Source: Clostridium_AD sp937920395 (GTDB lineage Bacteria; Bacillota; Clostridia; Clostridiales; Clostridiaceae). Taken from it: a DNA stretch of 64,000 bases. Both the position numbers and the translations under genes were made by a program. This document shows, one piece after another, positions 1 to 7,968 of the stretch; the first letter of the stretch is position 1; every line of letters starts with the position of its first letter. The stretch covers positions 1 through 64,000 of the forward strand of contig DAVZGP010000001.1 in NCBI GenBank assembly GCA_052274345.1, given 5' to 3'. The notes below the pieces were generated by a model, which searched no databases, was not told where the DNA came from, and saw nothing but the letters and a program-made list of their open reading frames with translations.

Positions 1-189
1 TACTAAAGTAATTGACTGGTTAAAATAAAATGTTATTTCATTTCTTTACCTATTTTTCTGTTTAATTTTCAAAGACCAATTAATGTTATATATCCGTCAC
101 TAAGTGACTACTTTCAATATTATATCAGCTAATATTATCCATGTCAATACTTTTTAATTTTAACTATAAGTATTATTTTATATGACCAT

Positions 190-210
190 AAAAAGAAGCT
201 ATTTCTAGCT
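190..210 (-). terminator. Terminator of the glutaredoxin gene
   Basis: Read on the minus strand, AGCTA (210-206) pairs with TAGCT (201-197) across a GAAA tetraloop, followed by a T-rich run at 196-190. It lies 30 bases beyond the glutaredoxin stop. The stem is only 5 bp, so efficiency is uncertain. Confidence 0.55.
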
Positions 211-239
211 CCCCCTTATGGCATGTATATTTATTACTT

Positions 240-470
240 TTAAAGTCCTAATATAGCAACCACTTTTTCTTTATCAAACCCAACCATTTCTTGTCCATTA
301 ATATCAATTACCGGTACTGACCTATAGCCTTTTTTTATAAGCGCCTTTTTTGCTTCTAAATTTTCTGAAATATTATGCTCTGTATATTCTATATTATTTT
401 CTTCAAAAAATTCCTTAGCTAAATGACAAAATCCGCAACTATTACTTGTATAAATATTAACTTTATTCAT
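240..470 (-). CDS. Glutaredoxin-like (NrdH/YruB-type) thiol-disulfide protein
   Basis: A 76-residue cytoplasmic glutaredoxin-fold protein that would carry out dithiol-disulfide exchange. The CxxC redox motif is C12-G-F-C15 and follows the first beta strand. The cis-proline signature VPV is at 52-54, and the C-terminal GF pair at 64-65 matches the family's glutathione/thioredoxin-reductase docking region. The length is normal for the clostridial mini-glutaredoxins. The start is supported by AAGGAG about 9 nt upstream. It is divergent from hydE across roughly 310 bases and may share its regulatory region. The partner protein cannot be told from sequence. Confidence 0.9.
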   Translation of the reverse strand: MNKVNIYTSNSCGFCHLAKEFFEENNIEYTEHNISENLEAKKALIKKGYRSVPVIDINGQEMVGFDKEKVVAILGL

Positions 471-600
471 ATATAATCTCCTTTTAATTTTATTATTCTC
501 AATTTAATTGCATGCAATCTACCATGTTTTAATATTATCATTTTTCTCAAGTTAAGTCAATAATATTAATTTTTATTTTTCTCTAAAAAATAGCACTTAT

Positions 601-622
601 TAGTTAAATATATATTTAACTA
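601..622. promoter_or_regulatory. 22-bp perfect palindrome upstream of hydE
   Basis: TAGTTAAATAT is followed directly by its exact reverse complement. It sits in the 317-base divergent region between glutaredoxin (start 470) and hydE (start 788), about 50 bases upstream of the hydE -35. The GTTAA...TTAAC halves recall Rex half-sites, but the 8-base spacing differs from the Rex consensus. The regulator is unknown. Confidence 0.5.
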
Positions 623-640
623 GTATATCTCTAAATTTAA

Positions 641-682
641 AATATATGTAAATATTTTCTTTGTTTTATATTTACATATATT
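641..682. promoter_or_regulatory. 14-bp inverted repeat overlapping the hydE -35 region
   Basis: AATATATGTAAATA at 641-654 is exactly inverted at 669-682 with a 14-base gap. The right arm covers the proposed -35 hexamer of hydE, which is where a repressor would bind. The sequence is AT-rich, so some chance symmetry is expected. Confidence 0.45.
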
Positions 683-699
683 TTGTATAATATTATGAT
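671..699 (+). promoter_or_regulatory. Probable sigma-A promoter of hydE
   Basis: TTTACA (671-676), a 17-base spacer and TATGAT (694-699), leaving a leader of about 80 bases before the hydE start codon. An alternative TATAAT at 685-690 has no well spaced -35. Confidence 0.5.
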
Positions 700-787
700 A
701 CTCTTAACACTATACGTTAGTGACAAAATACTCTATAATTATTTTGTACTCTAAATAACTTAAGCAAAAACATAGGAGGTGCAAATA

Positions 788-1831
788 ATGATTAAATTGT
801 TTGAAATAATAAACAAAGCAAAAATAGAACATATCTTAACTAAACTAGAAATAATTGATCTCTTAAGTAGTAATGATGTAAACCAAGAATTATTTGATGC
901 TGCAGATCAAGTTAGAAAAAAATATGTAAGTGACGCGGTTCAGCTTCGAGGTCTTATTGAATTTACTAATATATGTAAGAACAACTGTCTTTACTGTGGA
1001 CTTAGGAGAGATAATAAAAATCTAGTTAAATATAGATTAACACATGAACAAATTTTAGACTTTGCAACTAAAGCTAAGTCTTTTGGTTATAAAACAATTG
1101 TACTTCAAGGTGGAGAAGATGATTATTATACTGTTGATAAAATCATCAGTATAATAAAAGATATCAAAGCTTTAGGTTTAGCTCTAACCTTAAGTATAGG
1201 CGAAAAAACTTATGATGAATATAAAGCCTTTAGAGACGCTGGTGCTGATAGATATCTTTTAAGAATTGAGACAACAAATAAGAAACTATATGAAGAACTG
1301 GACCCAGGTATGAGTCATGAGTACAGACTTAATTGTTTAAGGGATCTAAAAAAATTAGGTTATGAAGTAGGAACAGGTGTTATGGTCGGATTGCCAAACC
1401 AAACAATTGAATCATATGCAGATGATATATTGTTTTTCAAAGAGATTAATGCTGACATGTTAGGTATAGGACCTTTTATTCCCAATGAAGACACACCTCT
1501 TGCAAATTGCGTTGGACGTGAACTAATTATGTCTCTTAAAGTTATGGCTATAACCCGGTTGCTTCTACCAGATATTAATATACCAGCAACAACTGCTATG
1601 GAATCCTTAAATAAAAACGGAAGACTAATGGCATTACAAAGTGGTGCCAATGTAGTTATGCCTAATGTTACAGAAGGTGAATACAGAAAATATTATGCGC
1701 TGTACCCAGGTAAAATTTGTACTGGAGATACCCCCTCTCATTGTAGGGGATGCATAACAGGTAAAATTAATAGTATTGGAAGATCTGTTTCAACTAATTA
1801 TGGATTTCGAGGAAATAAAAACAGCAAATAA
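788..1831 (+). CDS. hydE: [FeFe] hydrogenase H-cluster radical SAM maturase HydE
   Basis: A 347-residue radical SAM enzyme that acts with HydF and HydG in assembling the diiron subsite of the [FeFe] hydrogenase H-cluster. The SAM-cluster motif is C63-x3-C67-x2-C70. A second C311-x7-C319-x2-C322 motif near the C terminus matches the auxiliary cluster site described for Thermotoga maritima HydE. The ATG at 788 was preferred over the in-frame GTG at 779, because AGGAGG at 774-779 is 8 nt from the ATG and overlaps the GTG. hydF, hydG and the hydrogenase are not in the window. The gene stands alone, convergent with a chemoreceptor gene. BioB- or PylB-like functions are less likely given the second cysteine motif. 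Confidence 0.9.
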   Translation: MIKLFEIINKAKIEHILTKLEIIDLLSSNDVNQELFDAADQVRKKYVSDAVQLRGLIEFTNICKNNCLYCGLRRDNKNLVKYRLTHEQILDFATKAKSFGYKTIVLQGGEDDYYTVDKIISIIKDIKALGLALTLSIGEKTYDEYKAFRDAGADRYLLRIETTNKKLYEELDPGMSHEYRLNCLRDLKKLGYEVGTGVMVGLPNQTIESYADDILFFKEINADMLGIGPFIPNEDTPLANCVGRELIMSLKVMAITRLLLPDINIPATTAMESLNKNGRLMALQSGANVVMPNVTEGEYRKYYALYPGKICTGDTPSHCRGCITGKINSIGRSVSTNYGFRGNKNSK

Positions 1832-1841
1832 TTTATATAAT

Positions 1842-1867
1842 AAAAAAGAGCCCATAGGCTCTTTTTT
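1842..1867. terminator. Bidirectional terminator between hydE and the chemoreceptor gene
   Basis: An 11-bp perfect stem, AAAAAAGAGCC (1842-1852) with GGCTCTTTTTT (1857-1867), and a 4-base loop. The A/T flanks give U-runs in both directions, serving the convergent hydE and chemoreceptor genes. Confidence 0.9.
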
Positions 1868-1873
1868 ATTATA

Positions 1874-3652
1874 TTACAATATAAATTTTTGTACTATTGC
1901 ATCTAGCTTAGATACAATCTTCTCAAAATTGACTGCTGTATTTGATATATCCTCCATTGCACTGGTTTGCTCCTCCATAGAAGCAGCTATCTCCTGCGTT
2001 GAAGCAGCAGATTCTTCAGACACTGCGGATATTCCTTCTATAGATAACAATACCTTATCTTTATTTTTATCTACCTTATTAATATTTGAAACCAAAGCAT
2101 CTATTTGAGTAATCATATTAGTAATAGATTTCTCTATAATATTAAATGATTTTTGTGATAAATCCATAGATATATTCGCCTCTTTATTAATATTTACGCT
2201 CTTTTTTATATTCATTGTTACATCACTGATTTCTCCTTGAATTTCACCAATCATACTTGTAATTTCATTTGTGGCTATTGCAGTTGTTTCAGCAAGCTTT
2301 CTTACTTCATCAGCTACTACTGCAAACCCTTTTCCAGCTTCACCAGCTCTAGCAGCTTCAATTGCAGCATTTAATGCCAATAGATTGGTTTGTTCTGCTA
2401 CCTCTTTTATCGTATTTATAATTTTTCCGATAGAGTTTGATTTATTTTGAAGTTTAGATATATTATTTACGACTTCATCATTTGAATTGCTACTTTCCTT
2501 GAATTTTTCAGTAAGTAACTTCATAGAGTTAAGTCCCTGTGCGTTAACTGACTTAGTTTCGTTAGAATAATTTTTTAATAATCCAGAACTATTTACAGCA
2601 GTACTAATTTCAAGTGCAAGACTTGTAAGTTCATTCACACCACTTTGCGAATCCTGTACTTGATTTGTAGCGCCTTTTGCTAATTCTTCAATTGCTACAG
2701 ATACAGCGTCTATTGATTGAACGGTTTCATTAGTAACCAGTGTCATAGTTTTTGAATATTGAAGTACGTCTATTGAATTTTCCTTCAAATTAGCAATTAT
2801 TTCTCTTAGTGAACTTCGTAGATCAATAACTGCTTTTGCAATAATTCCTGTTTCATCTTTATATTTTAAAATCATTTCAGAATTTTTATCATATGATAAA
2901 TCAAGTTTTGCAGTCTTATCTACAAGCTTACTTATCTTTAAAATAGGATTTGATATTTTCTTACTAAAATAAAATGATATTAATATTGATAATCCAATAA
3001 AAACAACTGCTAAAATTATAAAATTAATTACACTATTTATAAAAGCTTTTAGTAGAACAGCTTTTTCGTTTCCAACAAATTTGTCAATATCGTCAACATA
3101 GTTTCCTGTACCTAAAACCCAATTAAAGTCCTTAAAAACCTTACTATATCCTCTCTTTGGAGATGCAACTGTTTCACCTTTTTTAGCAAACCAATAATCT
3201 GTATATCCACCACCATCTTTTAAACCATTTTCTATAATTTCTTTAATCATACTTTTGCCTTTTACGTCCTTTAAATCATATCTGTTTTTACCTTCAGATA
3301 CACCACCAAGAAGAACCACATTGTCTCCCTCAACTGTATCTACCCAAAAATAACCACCCTCTCCATATTTCATCTCACGTATTAAATCAGCCCCAAGTTT
3401 TTTAGCTTCTATCAAGCTTATTTCTCCTGATTTATATTTTTTATCAATACCTCCAAGCATTGTTATAACATTTTCAACTTGATATTTAATTTTTTCATCA
3501 TAATCTTTCCTAACTGTAGTATCAATTGTTGTTATAGTGTTTTTACTAAGGACTGACATTCTGTATGTAGCAAATCCTCCAATTAAAAGTGCAGTTAATA
3601 ATACTACTGAAACATTTAATGCAATTATTTTAGTGCTTATTTTTCTCATCAT
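1874..3652 (-). CDS. Methyl-accepting chemotaxis protein with single Cache sensor domain
   Basis: A transmembrane chemoreceptor of about 592 residues. Order: TM1 (about 7-29); an extracellular single-Cache domain rich in GGYFW- and GTGNYVDD-type motifs (about 35-195); TM2 (about 205-230); HAMP; and a long MA signalling domain whose conserved hairpin tip reads EQTNLLALNAAIEAARAGE. It would pass a small-ligand signal to CheA/CheW; the ligand cannot be inferred. The ATG at 3652 is preferred because AAGGG lies 7 nt upstream, while a GTG six bases earlier is too close to it. No other chemotaxis genes are nearby, so it is an orphan receptor gene. Confidence 0.92.
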   Translation of the reverse strand: MMRKISTKIIALNVSVVLLTALLIGGFATYRMSVLSKNTITTIDTTVRKDYDEKIKYQVENVITMLGGIDKKYKSGEISLIEAKKLGADLIREMKYGEGGYFWVDTVEGDNVVLLGGVSEGKNRYDLKDVKGKSMIKEIIENGLKDGGGYTDYWFAKKGETVASPKRGYSKVFKDFNWVLGTGNYVDDIDKFVGNEKAVLLKAFINSVINFIILAVVFIGLSILISFYFSKKISNPILKISKLVDKTAKLDLSYDKNSEMILKYKDETGIIAKAVIDLRSSLREIIANLKENSIDVLQYSKTMTLVTNETVQSIDAVSVAIEELAKGATNQVQDSQSGVNELTSLALEISTAVNSSGLLKNYSNETKSVNAQGLNSMKLLTEKFKESSNSNDEVVNNISKLQNKSNSIGKIINTIKEVAEQTNLLALNAAIEAARAGEAGKGFAVVADEVRKLAETTAIATNEITSMIGEIQGEISDVTMNIKKSVNINKEANISMDLSQKSFNIIEKSITNMITQIDALVSNINKVDKNKDKVLLSIEGISAVSEESAASTQEIAASMEEQTSAMEDISNTAVNFEKIVSKLDAIVQKFIL

Positions 3653-3829
3653 AGTCACTCCCTTCTTTTTTATATTTTATAATAGTTAATCTAATCCTAT
3701 ATTATAATAACGTTTACACTATTCATCGTTCTCTTTCAGCAAATCTTAATAGATTCTATATTTATATCGACATAATATTCAAAATAATAATTCACCTGTA
3801 ATTAAATAGTCGCTAATCTATACAACAAA

Positions 3830-3860
3830 AAAAGAACCACTCAAATTAAGTAGTTCTTTT
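3830..3860 (-). terminator. Terminator downstream of aroD
   Basis: AAAAGAAC (3830-3837) pairs with GTTCTTTT (3853-3860), extended by ACT/AGT inside. On the minus strand it is followed by a T-rich run. It closes the HAD-ABM-aroD transcription unit. Confidence 0.85.
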
Positions 3861-3884
3861 CCTTTTACTATATTTGTAATATTT

Positions 3885-4649
3885 TTACAAATTGTTATGT
3901 AATAACATTATGATTTTACGTAGTTCTACAGCCGAAATTTGTCCTGGTGCGGAACTCTTTTTAACAGTACCAAATGTTAATGCTGAACCAAATAGCTCAC
4001 CTGACAATCTACTAATAATACCTTTTCCTGCCATTGACATTGATATAATTGGACCAGTTGCATATCTTTCATTCATAATACGAGTTGCATCTAACAGTGT
4101 AATTACATCCGAAGTGCAAGTAGGCATTACTGCAATTTTAGGAATGTCTCCTCCTAATTTTTGGGCATTAAATAACCTAGATATAATTACATCCTTCGTA
4201 GGTGTTTTTTTGAAATCATGATTTGATATAATAACCATTACACCATTATCATGTGCTACATTTACTAATTTCAAGATATCTTTCTCATCCTTAAATAACT
4301 CAACATCTATAACCTCAACAAGTTTTGAAAGGGCAATTGCTTTGTTTAATTTAACATAAAATGCAGTTGTAACCTCTTTGTGCCCACCCTCTTTAGCCGT
4401 GCGAAAGGTGAATATAATTGGCTTTTCACCTATTAATTCTCGAATAAATTGCAACGCATGCTTTACTTTATCTATATTTGTAACGTCTCTAAAAAAATCT
4501 ACACGCCACTCTAAAACATCATAATCAATATTTTTTAAATTTTCTGCTTCCTCTAATAGTTCTGACAGAGTTTCTCCTACCATTGGAATACAAATTTTTG
4601 GAAGGCCCTCACCAATTGTAACATTTTTAATCTTAACTACTTTTTTCAT
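3885..4649 (-). CDS. aroD: 3-dehydroquinate dehydratase, type I
   Basis: A 254-residue TIM-barrel enzyme of the shikimate pathway that dehydrates 3-dehydroquinate to 3-dehydroshikimate through a Schiff base. Visible active-site residues: E47-W-R49-x-D51, R83 in TFRT, catalytic H144 in SNHDF, Schiff-base K171 in PKIAVMP, R214 in GIISRL and Q237 in PGQ. Length is normal. The start has an AAGGA about 7 nt upstream. It is the last gene of a three-gene run (HAD phosphatase, ABM protein, aroD), 13 bases after the ABM gene and before a clear terminator. It is far from other shikimate genes but feeds the same aromatic pathway as the trp operon in this window. Confidence 0.95.
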   Translation of the reverse strand: MKKVVKIKNVTIGEGLPKICIPMVGETLSELLEEAENLKNIDYDVLEWRVDFFRDVTNIDKVKHALQFIRELIGEKPIIFTFRTAKEGGHKEVTTAFYVKLNKAIALSKLVEVIDVELFKDEKDILKLVNVAHDNGVMVIISNHDFKKTPTKDVIISRLFNAQKLGGDIPKIAVMPTCTSDVITLLDATRIMNERYATGPIISMSMAGKGIISRLSGELFGSALTFGTVKKSSAPGQISAVELRKIIMLLHNNL

Positions 4650-4662
4650 TTAAGCATCCTTA

Positions 4663-4950
4663 TTATTTTACTTTTTTATATAAATTTATCTCTGATTGTT
4701 TTGCTATCAAGTCCCCAAACTTTGGCACAATAGACGTAAAATGTTTAGAACCGTTATGACTCTTAATTATCTCTTCATTTTCCCATTCTTCAATGAATGT
4801 AAATACATTGCCATCCTTGGAATCTTGATATAAATTGTATGATACATTACCTTTTTCTTTTCTACTTTCGTTAATGAGTTTTTCCGCTAAGTTCTTAAAT
4901 TCCTCTGTTTTTCCTTGTTTTATTGTATTCTTTGCAACTATTGTAATCAT
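4663..4950 (-). CDS. Antibiotic biosynthesis monooxygenase (ABM) domain protein
   Basis: A 95-residue one-domain protein of the dimeric alpha/beta ABM fold (YgiN-like). The pattern is typical: a first strand MITIVAKNTIKQGK, a helix, VSYNLYQDSKDGNVFTFIEEW in the middle strands, then SKHF and a terminal strand. YgiN-type members have been linked to quinol or heme-like substrates, but many are uncharacterised and no substrate can be assigned. It lies between the HAD phosphatase and aroD, with gaps of 31 and 13 bases, so it is probably co-transcribed. Whether it acts on an aromatic intermediate is only a guess from this context. Confidence 0.8.
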   Translation of the reverse strand: MITIVAKNTIKQGKTEEFKNLAEKLINESRKEKGNVSYNLYQDSKDGNVFTFIEEWENEEIIKSHNGSKHFTSIVPKFGDLIAKQSEINLYKKVK

Positions 4951-4981
4951 ATAATATCTCCTTCTTTAATTTATTTTTATA

Positions 4982-5764
4982 CTATAATAATGCTATAACA
5001 TTATAAACTCCATCATTATTATTACTTTCTGCAATAAACTTTGCATGTTCCTTCACATCTTCTGGTGCATTTTTCATTGCATAACTATAATGAGCAGCTT
5101 TAAACATAGTCAAATCATTATAATAATCACCAAAAACCATTGTACTTTTTTGATCTATTTTAAATTTTTCCTGAAGTATTTTTATAGCACTTCCCTTACT
5201 TATACCTTTATTCATTATATCTATAAATTTACCACCAGATACAACAAATTCAAGTTTATCATCCAATTTTTCTTTCAAATGATTCACTATAGCTGAAGTT
5301 ACACCACCTGCCATATAATAAGTAATTTTATATATTGGACTTTTTAATTCACTAAAAGAACTCAATTTTACTACAGGCACATCAACACCTGTAAGTTCAT
5401 TAAAAATAACTTTTGATGGATTTACTAAAAATGCCTCATTTTCTCCTGCTAAAAATACTTCTTCTCCCAGCTTCGGATTCAAATTTATAACATGCTCTAT
5501 TTCTTCTTTAGCAATATTATTTGAATACAATGTCTTTCCTTGGTGATTATACTTAATAAGTGCCCCATTATGAGCAATAAATATCATTTTTGTATTAACT
5601 TTTTTAAAATTTACACTCAGTTGTGAATAAAATCTACCACTTGCTGCTGCAAATTTAATATTCTTATCATTCAAATCATGTATCAAACCAAATATCTTTT
5701 GATTTATATTACCTGTATCACTTAATAATGTACCATCCATATCCGTTGCAATAAGTTTTATAAT
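4982..5764 (-). CDS. Cof-type HAD phosphatase, probably starting at ATT
   Basis: A Cof/YkrA-type HAD hydrolase (subfamily IIB) with a large C2 cap, probably dephosphorylating a sugar or cofactor phosphate in the cytoplasm. Late motifs are visible: the lysine of motif III and GDYYNDLTMF of motif IV. Motif I, DxDGT, which holds the nucleophile Asp, lies across the first ATG (5740): in-frame codons upstream spell IKLIATD before MDGT. Between an in-frame TAA and 5740 there is no ATG, GTG or TTG. A strong AAGGAGGG at 5780-5773 lies 8 nt before an ATT at 5764, which I take as the start, giving 260 residues. A mutated start or a sequence error is the alternative. Confidence 0.85.
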   Translation of the reverse strand: MIKLIATDMDGTLLSDTGNINQKIFGLIHDLNDKNIKFAAASGRFYSQLSVNFKKVNTKMIFIAHNGALIKYNHQGKTLYSNNIAKEEIEHVINLNPKLGEEVFLAGENEAFLVNPSKVIFNELTGVDVPVVKLSSFSELKSPIYKITYYMAGGVTSAIVNHLKEKLDDKLEFVVSGGKFIDIMNKGISKGSAIKILQEKFKIDQKSTMVFGDYYNDLTMFKAAHYSYAMKNAPEDVKEHAKFIAESNNNDGVYNVIALL

Positions 5765-5772
5765 AAGTCTTA

Positions 5773-5780
5773 CCCTCCTT
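5773..5780 (-). promoter_or_regulatory. Ribosome binding site deciding an ATT start (HAD phosphatase)
   Basis: AAGGAGGG followed by an 8-nt spacer and ATT at 5764. The first ATG is 32 nt away, too far for this Shine-Dalgarno, and would cut off the catalytic aspartate. Confidence 0.75.
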
Positions 5781-5901
5781 TATAGTGTTTAATTGGTACA
5801 TTTAACAACTTTCATTCACTAGTAAAAATGAGCTATAAATGAATTATCATCCATTTATTGCCCATAATTATGTTTCAAATATCATTAAAATTATACTTAA
5901 G

Positions 5902-7782
5902 TTATACCATCACTTTACATATATTGTTTGTAAATTCTACTGGATCACTAATTGGTAATCCTTCAATAAGTAACGCTTGATTATACAATATGTTAGTATA
6001 TAAATCTAATTTATCTTTATCAGTATCATAACAGCTCTTAAGTACTTTAAACATATCATTATTTATATTTATTTCTAATACCTTGTCTGCCTTAACATTT
6101 TCATTGTTAGGCATAGAATTTAATGTTTTTTCCATTTCTATTGTGAGTTCACCATCATTTGATAAACATACTGGGTAATTTTTAAGTCTTTTTGATGCAC
6201 GAACATCCTTAACCTTCCCAGACAAAGTAGTTTTCATATGTTCAAATAATTCTTTGTTTTCTTTATCATCAGCAACTGATGGTTTTTCTTTTTCTTCTAC
6301 ATCTATTCCTAAATCACCACTTGATACTGATTTAAATTCTTTTTCTTTGTATTTAGATATCATTTTAATAGCAAATTCGTCAACCTCATCCGTAAAGTAT
6401 AGAATTTCGAATCCTTTATCTGATACAATTTCTATTTGTGGTAATTTTTCAATTCTATCGTTAGTTTCTCCTGATGCATAATAGATATATTTTTGATCCT
6501 CTGGCATTCTAGAAACATATTCATCTAAAGTAACATTCTTTTTCTCCTTTGATGAATAAAAGAGTAACAAATCTTGCAAAGTATCTTTATTGCTACCATA
6601 ACCAGAGTAAATACCATATTTTAGTTGTCTTCCAAATGACTTGTAAAATATTTCATATTTTTCTCTTTCATTTTTAAGTAAACTATCTAACTCATTTTTT
6701 ATTTTACTTTTAATGTTTTTAGCTATTAGTTGAAGTTGTCTATCATGTTGTAATACTTCTCTAGATATGTTAAGTGATAAATCTTCTGAATCTACTATTC
6801 CTTTTACAAAACTAAAATAGTCTGGTAATAAGTCAGCACACTTTTCCATAATTAAAACACCATTTGAATAAAGTTCTAGACCTTTTTCAAATTCTTTTGT
6901 ATAGAAATCATATGGAGTTTTTTCTGGAATGTATAAAATAGAATTATAACTTATAACACCATCAACACTTATATGAATATGCTTTAATGGTTTGTCAAAA
7001 CCATAGTGCTTTTCAGCATAAAAATTATTATAGTCTTCATCAGTAAGTTCACTTTTATTCTTTCTCCATATAGGAACCATACTGTTTATAGTTTTTTCCT
7101 CTACGAAGTCTTCATATTCTGTTTTACTACCTTCTTTAAGTTTTGAATTACTTACATTCATTTTAATTGGATACCTAATGAAATCAGAATATTTCTTTAT
7201 AATAGACTTTAATCCATTTTCATCAAGAAATTCATCAAAATTATCATCTTCTGTATTTTCTTTTATTTTAAGTGTAATTTCTGTACCAACGCAAGCTTTC
7301 TCAAAGGGTTCTATAGTATACCCATCTGCACCTGTAGATTCCCACTTGTACGCTTTGTCACTACCAAAAGCTTTGCTTATAACTGTGATATTATCTGCTA
7401 CCATAAATGCAGAATAAAATCCCACGCCAAATTGTCCGATTATATCATAACCATCTTTTATTTCATTTTCTTTTTTAAATGCTAAAGATCCACTTTTAGC
7501 TATAACACCTAGATTATCAGTTAGTTCTTTTTCGTTCATTCCAATACCAGTATCTGAAATTTTTAATACTCTGTTTTCTTTTTCACATGCAATAGTAATG
7601 TAGTATTTATCTTTCTCAAAAGTTAATGTGTCATCCGCTAATGTCTTATAATAAATTTTATCAATAGCATCACTAGCATTAGATATGAGTTCTCTTAAAA
7701 ATATATCTCTATGAGTATATATTGAGTTTACCATCATATCTAGAACTCTCTTAGATTCTGTTTTAAATTGTTTTTTTTCCAT
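5902..7782 (-). CDS. htpG: Chaperone HtpG (Hsp90 family)
   Basis: A 626-residue bacterial Hsp90, an ATP-dependent dimeric cytoplasmic chaperone. The N-terminal GHKL ATPase domain shows NASDAIDK, DTGIGM and GQFGVGFYSAFMV. The middle domain contains the SREVLQ stretch, and the C-terminal dimerisation domain ends in ICKVMV. The ATG at 7782 is chosen because AAGGGG lies 9 nt upstream and it gives the usual length; an in-frame start eight codons earlier has no good binding site. A perfect CIRCE element at 7829-7855 and a sigma-A promoter lie just upstream, so HrcA control is expected. It appears monocistronic. Confidence 0.97.
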   Translation of the reverse strand: MEKKQFKTESKRVLDMMVNSIYTHRDIFLRELISNASDAIDKIYYKTLADDTLTFEKDKYYITIACEKENRVLKISDTGIGMNEKELTDNLGVIAKSGSLAFKKENEIKDGYDIIGQFGVGFYSAFMVADNITVISKAFGSDKAYKWESTGADGYTIEPFEKACVGTEITLKIKENTEDDNFDEFLDENGLKSIIKKYSDFIRYPIKMNVSNSKLKEGSKTEYEDFVEEKTINSMVPIWRKNKSELTDEDYNNFYAEKHYGFDKPLKHIHISVDGVISYNSILYIPEKTPYDFYTKEFEKGLELYSNGVLIMEKCADLLPDYFSFVKGIVDSEDLSLNISREVLQHDRQLQLIAKNIKSKIKNELDSLLKNEREKYEIFYKSFGRQLKYGIYSGYGSNKDTLQDLLLFYSSKEKKNVTLDEYVSRMPEDQKYIYYASGETNDRIEKLPQIEIVSDKGFEILYFTDEVDEFAIKMISKYKEKEFKSVSSGDLGIDVEEKEKPSVADDKENKELFEHMKTTLSGKVKDVRASKRLKNYPVCLSNDGELTIEMEKTLNSMPNNENVKADKVLEININNDMFKVLKSCYDTDKDKLDLYTNILYNQALLIEGLPISDPVEFTNNICKVMV

Positions 7783-7828
7783 TTTAAATTTCCCCTTCCT
7801 TACCAATTCGTTTTACTTTTATATTTTG

Positions 7829-7855
7829 TTAGCACTCTATGCTGCCGAGTGCTAA
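7829..7855 (-). promoter_or_regulatory. CIRCE operator (HrcA binding site) of htpG
   Basis: TTAGCACTC (7829-7837), 9 bases, GAGTGCTAA (7847-7855): an exact match to the CIRCE consensus. It sits just downstream of the proposed htpG -10 and about 47 bases before the start codon. Confidence 0.97.
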
Positions 7856-7865
7856 TTATAATTCT

Positions 7866-7894
7866 AAAATACACCTTTTTTTATGATTTGTCAA
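7866..7894 (-). promoter_or_regulatory. Sigma-A promoter of htpG
   Basis: TTGACA (7894-7889), a 17-base spacer, TATTTT (7871-7866). Transcription would start close to the edge of the CIRCE element, as in other HrcA-controlled promoters. Confidence 0.8.
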
Positions 7895-7934
7895 TGTGTT
7901 GCTACCTACTTTTTATCATTTATAAACATAAAAT

Positions 7935-7968
7935 CTAATACCAACAGTTATTATTCTGCTGGTATTAG
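7935..7968 (-). terminator. Hairpin overlapping the hemerythrin stop codon
   Basis: CTAATACCA (7935-7943) pairs with TGGTATTAG (7960-7968), with three further pairs inside. It spans the end of the hemerythrin gene. The T-run after it is weak (ATTTTATG). Confidence 0.6.

Noticed and set aside
197..210. GAGCTAGAAATAGC-like sequence identical to the tetraloop region of engineered Cas9 guide RNA scaffolds
   Set aside because: It is a short GAAA-loop hairpin forming part of a terminator; no repeat-spacer array, tracrRNA extension or cas gene is near.
601..622. Rex operator upstream of hydE
   Set aside because: The GTTAA and TTAAC halves are 8 bases apart, not the spacing of the Rex consensus, and the outer TTG/CAA bases are missing.
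1776..2108. Open frame antisense to the chemoreceptor gene
   Set aside because: No ribosome binding site or family features; it is a shadow of the coding strand. The same holds for many antisense frames over htpG, pnp, polC, ftsK and infB.
4982..5740. Reading the HAD gene as a pseudogene lacking its nucleophile
   Set aside because: Motif I is fully encoded just upstream in the same frame with a well placed ribosome binding site, so a non-standard start is the simpler view.
5782..5811. Promoter TTGTTA-18-TATAAA just before the HAD gene
   Set aside because: Transcription would start inside the Shine-Dalgarno sequence, leaving no usable leader.
5781..5901. Terminator between htpG and the HAD gene
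   Set aside because: Only an interrupted 5-bp stem (AAATG/CATTT) without a clear T-run; too weak to annotate.
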